Shown in pieces: positions 58,685-64,000 of a DNA stretch of 64,000 nucleotides. This DNA comes from Stutzerimonas stutzeri. GTDB taxonomy: Bacteria; Pseudomonadota; Gammaproteobacteria; Pseudomonadales; Pseudomonadaceae. The notes under the pieces were generated by a model that saw nothing but the letters and a program-made list of their open reading frames with translations, did no database searches and was not told the DNA's origin. Both the position numbers and the translations under genes were made by a program. Each line of letters starts with the position of its first letter. Positions within the stretch are counted from its first letter, which is position 1. The stretch spans positions 806,001 through 870,000 of the forward strand of contig NZ_CP036186.1 in the NCBI RefSeq assembly GCF_015291885.1, written 5' to 3'.

Positions 58685-61249
58685 ATGCGTATCGATCGAT
58701 TGACCAGCAAGCTCCAGCTTGCGCTCTCCGATGCCCAGTCCATTGCCGTAGGCCTGGATCACCCTTCCATCGAGCCACTGCACCTGATGCAGGCGCTGCT
58801 TGAGCAGCAGGGCGGTTCGATCAAGCCGCTGCTCATGCAAGTCGGTTTCGACCTCAATGCCCTGCGTCAGGCGCTGACCAAAGAGCTGGATCAGCTGCCC
58901 AAGCTGCAGAACCCCACCGGCGACATGAACCTGTCGCAGGATCTGGCTCGCTTGCTCAATCAGGCGGACCGCCTCGCCCAGCAGAAGGGCGATCAATATA
59001 TTTCCAGCGAGCTGGTGCTGCTCGCTGCGCTGGACAGCAATACCCGTCTGGGCAAGCTGTTGTTGGCGCAAGGCGTGAGCAAGAAGGCGCTGGAAAATGC
59101 CATCAGCAATTTACGCGGCGGCGATGCGGTCAACGACCCCAATGCCGAGGAGTCGCGGCAGGCCCTCGACAAGTACACCGTGGACATGACCAAGCGAGCC
59201 GAGGACGGCAAGCTCGATCCGGTAATCGGCCGTGACGATGAAATTCGTCGCACCATTCAGGTCCTGCAGCGGCGTACCAAGAACAATCCGGTGCTGATCG
59301 GCGAACCTGGTGTAGGTAAAACGGCCATCGTCGAAGGGCTGGCGCAGCGCATCGTAAATGGGGAGGTGCCGGACGGGCTCAAGGACAAGCGGCTGCTGGC
59401 GCTGGACATGGGATCGCTTATAGCCGGGGCCAAGTTCCGCGGCGAGTTCGAGGAACGCCTCAAGGCCGTGCTGAACGAGCTATCCAAGCAGGAAGGGCGC
59501 GTCATCCTGTTCATCGACGAACTGCATACCATGGTCGGCGCAGGCAAGGCCGAAGGCGCCATGGATGCCGGCAACATGCTCAAGCCGGCACTGGCTCGCG
59601 GTGAGCTGCACTGCGTGGGCGCCACCACGCTGGACGAATACCGCCAGTACATCGAGAAGGACGCCGCATTGGAGCGGCGCTTCCAGAAGATCCAGGTGGA
59701 CGAGCCAAGCGAGGAAGACACCATCGCCATCCTCCGCGGCCTGAAAGAGCGCTACGAAGTGCACCATGGCGTCACCATTACCGACGGCGCCATTATCGCG
59801 GCGGCCAAGCTGAGCCACCGCTATATCACCGATCGGCAGCTGCCGGATAAGGCCATCGACCTCATTGATGAAGCGGGAAGCCGTATCCGGATGGAAATCG
59901 ATTCCAAGCCCGAGGAGCTCGATCGTCTGGATCGTCGTTTGATCCAGTTGAAGATCGAGCGTGAAGCGCTGAAGAAAGAGGACGACGAGGCTACCAAGAA
60001 GCGCTTGGCGAAGCTGGAAGACGATATTGCCAAGCTGGAGCGCGAATACGCTGACCTGGAGGAAATCTGGAAGTCGGAGAAGGCAGAAGTGCAGGGCTCC
60101 GCGCAGATCCAGCAGAAGATCGAGCAGGCCAAGGCCGAGCTTGAGGCGGCTCGGCGCAAGGGCGACCTGGCGCGCATGGCCGAACTGCAGTACGGCATCA
60201 TTCCGGATCTAGAGCGCAGCCTGGAGATGGTCGACCAGCACGGCAAGAAAGAGAACCAGCTGTTGCGCAACAAGGTGACTGACGAGGAAATCGCTGAAGT
60301 GGTTTCCAAGTGGACCGGTATTCCAGTGTCGAAAATGCTTGAAGGTGAGCGCGACAAGCTGCTGCGAATGGAAGACATGCTGCATACGCGCGTCATCGGT
60401 CAGCACGAGGCTGTGGTGGCTGTGGCTAATGCCGTACGCCGCTCGCGAGCCGGGCTGTCCGATCCGAATCGGCCGAGTGGCTCGTTTCTCTTTCTTGGCC
60501 CGACCGGGGTGGGTAAGACCGAGCTATGCAAGGCGCTGGCCGAGTTTCTCTTCGATACCGAAGAGGCGATGATTCGCATCGACATGTCCGAGTTTATGGA
60601 GAAGCATTCCGTTGCTCGCTTGATCGGTGCGCCTCCGGGCTACGTTGGTTATGAAGAGGGCGGTTATCTGACCGAAGCGGTGCGCCGTAAACCCTATTCG
60701 GTGGTGCTTATGGATGAGGTGGAAAAAGCCCACCCGGACGTCTTCAACGTGCTACTGCAGGTGTTGGAAGACGGCCGTCTGACCGACAGCCATGGGCGCA
60801 CGGTGGACTTCAAGAACACGGTTATCGTCATGACCTCCAACCTTGGGTCTACTCAGATTCAGGAGCTGGTTGGCGACCCTGACGCCCAGCGTGCGGCGGT
60901 GATGGATGCAGTAGCGCATCACTTCCGACCGGAGTTCATCAACCGCATCGACGAGGTCGTGGTGTTCGATCCGTTGGCTCGTGAGCAGATTGCCGGTATC
61001 GCCGAGATACAGCTGGGGCGTCTACGCAAGCGTCTGGTGGAGCGCGAGTTGAGCCTGGAGCTAAGCCAGGAAGCGATGGATAAGCTGATCGCCGTCGGCT
61101 ACGACCCGGTCTACGGGGCGCGGCCGCTCAAGCGAGCTATCCAGCGCTGGATCGAGAATCCGCTGGCGCAGCAGATACTCTCTGGTCAGTTCGCCCCAGG
61201 CGCCAGCGTCACGGGGCGAGTCGAGGGTGATCAGATCGTCTTCGACTGA
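58685..61249 (+). CDS. clpB: Protein disaggregase ClpB
   Basis: Hexameric AAA+ chaperone that, with DnaK, pulls proteins out of aggregates. 854 residues. N-terminal Clp repeats, NBD1 with Walker A GEPGVGKT (about 206-213), the coiled-coil M domain (about 400-525, rich in Lys/Glu, with [20 protein letters not shown]), and NBD2 with GPTGVGKT (about 605-612). No ClpP-binding loop is obvious. ATG 58685 has GAGG upstream; the frame opens at 58574, upstream of the promoter's start site, and is rejected. Confidence 0.97.
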   Translation: MRIDRLTSKLQLALSDAQSIAVGLDHPSIEPLHLMQALLEQQGGSIKPLLMQVGFDLNALRQALTKELDQLPKLQNPTGDMNLSQDLARLLNQADRLAQQKGDQYISSELVLLAALDSNTRLGKLLLAQGVSKKALENAISNLRGGDAVNDPNAEESRQALDKYTVDMTKRAEDGKLDPVIGRDDEIRRTIQVLQRRTKNNPVLIGEPGVGKTAIVEGLAQRIVNGEVPDGLKDKRLLALDMGSLIAGAKFRGEFEERLKAVLNELSKQEGRVILFIDELHTMVGAGKAEGAMDAGNMLKPALARGELHCVGATTLDEYRQYIEKDAALERRFQKIQVDEPSEEDTIAILRGLKERYEVHHGVTITDGAIIAAAKLSHRYITDRQLPDKAIDLIDEAGSRIRMEIDSKPEELDRLDRRLIQLKIEREALKKEDDEATKKRLAKLEDDIAKLEREYADLEEIWKSEKAEVQGSAQIQQKIEQAKAELEAARRKGDLARMAELQYGIIPDLERSLEMVDQHGKKENQLLRNKVTDEEIAEVVSKWTGIPVSKMLEGERDKLLRMEDMLHTRVIGQHEAVVAVANAVRRSRAGLSDPNRPSGSFLFLGPTGVGKTELCKALAEFLFDTEEAMIRIDMSEFMEKHSVARLIGAPPGYVGYEEGGYLTEAVRRKPYSVVLMDEVEKAHPDVFNVLLQVLEDGRLTDSHGRTVDFKNTVIVMTSNLGSTQIQELVGDPDAQRAAVMDAVAHHFRPEFINRIDEVVVFDPLAREQIAGIAEIQLGRLRKRLVERELSLELSQEAMDKLIAVGYDPVYGARPLKRAIQRWIENPLAQQILSGQFAPGASVTGRVEGDQIVFD

Positions 61250-61262
61250 GCGATCCACTCAT

Positions 61263-61287
61263 CCGCAGGGCGGTAGTCGCCCTGCGG
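61263..61287 (+). terminator. Hairpin downstream of clpB
   Basis: Perfect 10-bp stem CCGCAGGGCG / CGCCCTGCGG with a GTAGT loop, 13 bases after the clpB stop. No T-run follows directly, although GGGTTTTT comes 18 bases later. Confidence 0.5.
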
Positions 61288-61364
61288 GTGATGCCCGACG
61301 GAGGGTTTTTAGGGGCGCATTGCCGGGTGAACGCAAACTGTTGTCAGGAATCGCATTTTTAGGG

Positions 61365-61392
61365 TTGACAGCGGAGCCGGGAACCGTAAAAT
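61365..61392 (+). promoter_or_regulatory. Sigma-70 promoter of the tRNA Asn-Pro-Lys cluster
   Basis: Consensus TTGACA, a 16-base spacer, TAAAAT, followed by the GC-rich discriminator GGCGCGCC. It lies 52 bases before tRNA-Asn. Confidence 0.8.
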
Positions 61393-61444
61393 GGCGCGCC
61401 TCTGAGGCGGTAACGTAACGCTAAAGAGCTGGAATTGTAGTTGT

Positions 61445-61520
61445 TCCGCGATAGCTCAGTCGGTAGAGCAAATGACTGTTAATCATTGGGTCCCAGGTTC
61501 GAGTCCTGGTCGCGGAGCCA
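61445..61520 (+). tRNA. tRNA-Asn (anticodon GTT)
   Basis: 76 bases with encoded CCA. Acceptor TCCGCGA / TCGCGGA; D-loop AGCTCAGTCGGTAGAGC; anticodon stem-loop AATGA-CTGTTAA-TCATT; T-arm CCAGGTTCGAGTCCTGG. First of three tRNAs in one unit. Confidence 0.97.
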
Positions 61521-61529
61521 AATTCCAAT

Positions 61530-61606
61530 CGGGGTATAGCGCAGTCCGGTAGCGCGCCTGCTTTGGGAGCAGGATGTCGGGAGTTCGAATCCCCCTACCC
61601 CGACCA
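61530..61606 (+). tRNA. tRNA-Pro (anticodon TGG)
   Basis: 77 bases with encoded CCA. Acceptor CGGGGTA / TACCCCG; anticodon stem-loop CCTGC-TTTGGGA-GCAGG. T-arm GGGAGTTCGAATCCCCC. Nine bases after tRNA-Asn. Confidence 0.97.
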
Positions 61607-61611
61607 TTTTT

Positions 61612-61687
61612 GGGTCGTTAGCTCAGTTGGTAGAGCAGTTGGCTTTTAACCAATTGGTCGTAGGTTCGAATCCTACACGACCCACCA
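61612..61687 (+). tRNA. tRNA-Lys (anticodon TTT)
   Basis: 76 bases with encoded CCA. Acceptor GGGTCGT / ACGACCC; D-arm AGCTCAGTTGGTAGAGC; anticodon stem-loop GTTGG-CTTTTAA-CCAAT; T-arm GTAGGTTCGAATCCTAC. Five bases after tRNA-Pro. Confidence 0.97.
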
Positions 61688-61713
61688 TACGAGCTTCTCA
61701 GGAAGCATAAAAA

Positions 61714-61746
61714 AGCTGGATGTCCTCACGGACATCCGGCTTTTTT
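61714..61746. terminator. Terminator after the tRNA cluster
   Basis: 12-bp stem AGCTGGATGTCC / GGACATCCGGCT (one G-U pair) with a TCAC loop, then T5; an A-run on the left makes it work for the minus strand too. Confidence 0.88.
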
Positions 61747-61775
61747 ATTGTTTTCGATTTCTTCGCGAAACGTTG

Positions 61776-61799
61776 AAGGCGCACCCAGGGGCGCGCCTT
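61776..61799 (-). terminator. Hairpin downstream of ndh
   Basis: On the minus strand AAGGCGCGCC pairs with GGTGCGCCTT through one G-U pair, around a CCTG loop, 8 bases after the ndh stop. On the plus strand the same position is an A-C mismatch, so it was probably kept for the minus strand. Confidence 0.55.
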
Positions 61800-61806
61800 T
61801 TCTGCA

Positions 61807-63102
61807 TCAATGGAGCTTCAGTCGCGGCTCCGTCGTGCGGCTGAGCTTGTCGCCCAGCATCATCAGCAGCGTGCGTGGGAGGCCATAGAGCGCGATCTGG
61901 TGCATGCGATACAGCGAGATGTAGAACATTCGCGCCAGCCACCCTTCGAGCATGACGTTGCCGGTCAGGTTGCCCATCAGATTGCCCACGGCCGAGAAGC
62001 TCGAAAGCGAAATCAGCGAGCCGTAGTCCTTGTAGCGGTAGGTCGGCAGCGGCTTGCCTTCCAGTCGATTGCGGATCGAGCGGGCCAGCATCGAGGCTTG
62101 CTGATGGGCTGCCTGGGCACGGGGCGGGACGTTGCGATCGCTATCCGGTTGGGGGCAGGCGGCGCAGTCGCCAAACGCGAAGATGTTGTCGTCGCGGGTG
62201 CTTTGCAGGGTCGGCTCCACGACCAGTTGGTTGATGCGGGTGGTTTCCAGTCCATCGAGTTCATGGAGGAAGCCTGGCGCCTTGATTCCCGCTGCCCAGA
62301 CCTTGAGGCTCGCACGGACGAATTCGCCCTGTTTCGTATGCAGGCCTTCGGCAGTGACTTCGCTGACTGCTGCGCCGGTAAGAACCTTGACCCCAAGATC
62401 GAGCAGGGTTTGGTGTACGGGCTGGCTGATGCGTTCAGGAAGGGCTGGCAACACTTTTGGGCCAGCTTCGATCAGCGTGATCTTCACGTCTTCCGGCTTG
62501 ATGCCATCCAGCCCATAGGCGGCAAGCTCCTTGGCGGCGTGTAGTAGCTCCGCCGCGAGCTCCACGCCAGTTGCCCCGGCGCCAACGATGGCCATGCTGA
62601 TCTCGCTTGAGGCGCCCTCACCGGCGTGAGCCTTCATGTAATGGCTCAGCAGCTGCCGATGAAAGCGTTCGGCCTGCTCCCGGGTATCGAGGAAAATGCA
62701 GTGCTCGCCAGCGCCCGGCGTGCCGAAGTCGTTGGTCGTACTGCCGACCGCAATCACCAGGGTGTCGTAGTTCAGCGAGCGCGATGGCACCAGTTCTACG
62801 CCGAACTCGTCGCGCGTAGCTTCAAGTCGAATGCACTTGCTGGCTCTGTCCAGGCCGGCCATACGGCCCATCTGGAACTCGAAATGGTTCCATTTGGCCT
62901 GGGCGACGTAGTTGAGCTCGTCTGCGGACGAGTTCAACGAGCCGGCGGCAACTTCGTGCAGCAGCGGCTTCCAGATGTGCGTGAGGTTGGCGTCTACCAG
63001 GGTTATTCGTGCTTTGCCGCGTTTGCCCAGGGTTCTACCCAGGCGGGTAGCAAGCTCCAGGCCGCCGGCGCCGCCGCCGACGATTACGACTCGATGTGAC
63101 AT
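61807..63102 (-). CDS. ndh: Type II NADH dehydrogenase (NDH-2)
   Basis: Single-subunit, non-proton-pumping NADH:quinone oxidoreductase on the inner face of the membrane. 431 residues. FAD site VIVGGGAGGLELATRLG at 5-21, NADH site IVGAGATGVELAAELLHA, and the second FAD motif NIFAFGDCAACP. The C-terminal segment (about 375-415) is amphipathic and hydrophobic for membrane binding. AAQAAHQQA is the quinone-site region. Upstream of its start lies the DUF3094 micro-gene on the same strand. Confidence 0.95.
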   Translation of the reverse strand: MSHRVVIVGGGAGGLELATRLGRTLGKRGKARITLVDANLTHIWKPLLHEVAAGSLNSSADELNYVAQAKWNHFEFQMGRMAGLDRASKCIRLEATRDEFGVELVPSRSLNYDTLVIAVGSTTNDFGTPGAGEHCIFLDTREQAERFHRQLLSHYMKAHAGEGASSEISMAIVGAGATGVELAAELLHAAKELAAYGLDGIKPEDVKITLIEAGPKVLPALPERISQPVHQTLLDLGVKVLTGAAVSEVTAEGLHTKQGEFVRASLKVWAAGIKAPGFLHELDGLETTRINQLVVEPTLQSTRDDNIFAFGDCAACPQPDSDRNVPPRAQAAHQQASMLARSIRNRLEGKPLPTYRYKDYGSLISLSSFSAVGNLMGNLTGNVMLEGWLARMFYISLYRMHQIALYGLPRTLLMMLGDKLSRTTEPRLKLH

Positions 63103-63156
63103 GGGAGTGACTCATAGCTGCAAGGAAATCGGCGGGGGCGGCCAGGCGAGCGAGGC

Positions 63157-63330
63157 TCAAAGCACAAGGCGGCTCAAGAGGCGGCTCAGCAAGCCGAGCC
63201 CGACCACTACGACCAGCACGAGAAGCAGCAAAAGCCAGGGCCTAAAAGGCTGGCGCTCGACTTGGTGCTGGGGCGCGCGGAGGTATTCGTCAACGCGCTG
63301 CTGGTCTTCGGGCTTCAGGCGGCTTGGCAT
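63157..63330 (-). CDS. DUF3094 single-helix micro-protein
   Basis: 57 residues. Begins MPSRLKPEDQQRVDEYLRAP, then a basic linker ending PFRPW, a strongly hydrophobic helix (about 32-49) and the end SRLLSRLVL. This is the DUF3094 pattern of small membrane proteins found next to ndh in pseudomonads. GAGG lies 6 bases before the ATG at 63330. It is 54 bases upstream of ndh on the same strand, so it may be co-transcribed with ndh. Function unknown. Confidence 0.85.
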   Translation of the reverse strand: MPSRLKPEDQQRVDEYLRAPQHQVERQPFRPWLLLLLVLVVVVGLGLLSRLLSRLVL

Positions 63331-63392
63331 AGGCACCTCGAATAGGATGCAGGCATTCTAGCTGCGCAGGGTCAAAAGCCAAGCGTGAAGTG

Positions 63393-63439
63393 CGGCGTTT
63401 TGCCGCGCGAGGGGTGAGCATGCCGGACGGCATGCTCAC
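63393..63439 (-). terminator. Hairpins downstream of the DUF1631 gene
   Basis: Perfect 11-bp stem GTGAGCATGCC / GGCATGCTCAC (63414-63439, loop GGAC), directly after the stop at 63447 on the minus strand. A second small GCGGC / GCCGC hairpin with a T-rich loop lies near 63393. There is no long T-run. Confidence 0.6.
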
Positions 63440-63446
63440 GGATGGG

Positions 63447-64000
63447 TCAGGTGTTCTTCAGTTTGCGCAGGTTGCCAATTACCGACTCCAGCGCACGATC
63501 GAACAGCAGGGTGTCGTTGAGCAGTCGAATCGCACCGCGCTGAAACTCCGTTGCCAGGCCCATGCGGGTCTTTTCCAGGACTTTCATGCCGGTACGGTTG
63601 ACGAAGATATACTTGCCGGTTGGCTTGATCACGGCAGCCAGCTTGCAGCGCAGCTTGTGCTCCTCGTCTTCCTGAAACTCGACCCAGCTGCCTACCCGGA
63701 GGTTGTCGACCTGAATCAAGGCCTGGTCGTTATCCGGCAGGCTGATTTCCGGTTCTTGTTCGCGGCTTTCGCCGGGTGCCAGAAGAACGATCTCATCAAC
63801 CACCTCGACCATGGTGGGTGCAGTATCAGCCGTGATTTGGGCTGCGCCGTCGCCATTCAGCTCGATCTCGTCTAGATCGTTCTGTGGCTGCTGGAACCGC
63901 TGCAGGGTCTGAACGTGGAGTGCTTCGAGCTGGGTGAAGAAGCTGCCCGTAGAGAAGGGGTCGAAAGCCGCACTGACCAGTCCGTCGCGCAGTGCTTTGA
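63447..64000 (-). CDS. DUF1631 family protein (N-terminal part outside window)
   Basis: About 183 C-terminal residues are visible, running to the window edge. The visible part reads LRDGLVSAAFDPFSTGSFF, QLEALHVQTLQRF, then an acidic linker, a beta-rich VGSWVEFQEDEEHKLRCKLA / IFVNRTGMKVLEKTRMGL domain and the end LFDRALESVIGNLRKLKNT. DUF1631 proteins are large (often over 700 residues), sometimes mislabelled as thymidine phosphorylase, and end in a PilZ-like barrel. A c-di-GMP role is only an inference; the RxxxR signature is not in the visible part. Confidence 0.78.
   Translation of the reverse strand, partial: KALRDGLVSAAFDPFSTGSFFTQLEALHVQTLQRFQQPQNDLDEIELNGDGAAQITADTAPTMVEVVDEIVLLAPGESREQEPEISLPDNDQALIQVDNLRVGSWVEFQEDEEHKLRCKLAAVIKPTGKYIFVNRTGMKVLEKTRMGLATEFQRGAIRLLNDTLLFDRALESVIGNLRKLKNT

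Overview
The window looks like chromosome of a GC-rich gammaproteobacterium of the genus Pseudomonas, most likely the P. stutzeri (Stutzerimonas) group. The reasons are gene orders typical of Pseudomonas: nnr-tsaE-amiB-mutL-miaA-hfq-hflX-hflK-hflC-hisZ-purA, rnr-rlmB, rpsF-rpsR-DUF2232-rplI-dnaB-alr, and bamD-pilS-pilR beside rluD-pgeF-clpB. Ethanolamine ammonia-lyase is present without a microcompartment, and there are three GGDEF proteins. The species is an inference. No phage, insertion sequence, CRISPR array or conjugative element was seen.

Layout. Positions 1-2253 hold a divergent pair: a cut-off substrate-binding lipoprotein and a membrane diguanylate cyclase. Positions 2359-6085 hold ppa, mtfA, a RidA-family gene and a Tat-exported PhoD-like phosphatase preceded by a PHO box. 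Positions 6092-12844 (minus strand) form an ethanolamine/alcohol block: an iron alcohol dehydrogenase, exaC, then eat-eutB-eutC behind a sigma-54 promoter. Positions 13049-17428 carry mpl, ubiX, a small lipoprotein and a second-type FtsH, with a cluster of palindromic repeats between mpl and ubiX. Positions 17450-31573 carry queG and, divergently, the long nnr-to-purA housekeeping run. Two identical tRNA-Leu(CAG) genes follow, then rnr-rlmB.

Positions 35667-37832 hold a hybrid sensor kinase/receiver gene interrupted by one in-frame TGA. The ribosomal rpsF-rpsR-rplI cluster, dnaB and alr come next. Then come a 7TM diguanylate cyclase, ygiQ, a CtpL-type chemoreceptor with its own PHO box, a GcbA-type response-regulator diguanylate cyclase and a DUF2333 protein. 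Positions 52201-56595 (minus) carry bamD, a small zinc-ribbon protein, pilS and pilR. Positions 56802-61249 carry rluD-pgeF and clpB, the last with a sigma-32-type promoter. A tRNA Asn-Pro-Lys cluster, NDH-2, a DUF3094 micro-protein and the end of a DUF1631 protein complete the window.

Themes. (1) c-di-GMP: three diguanylate cyclases, each with an RxxD inhibitory site five residues before the GG(D/E)EF motif. (2) Phosphate: two genes far apart share PHO boxes with identical 7-4-7 geometry, about 48 bases from the start codon. (3) Ethanolamine: import, deamination to acetaldehyde and oxidation to acetate are encoded together, and the upstream signal is RpoN-dependent. Most of the window is conserved core genome. 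The parts that deserve checking are regulatory sites, the interrupted kinase, the solute-binding protein/cyclase pair and the repeat family.
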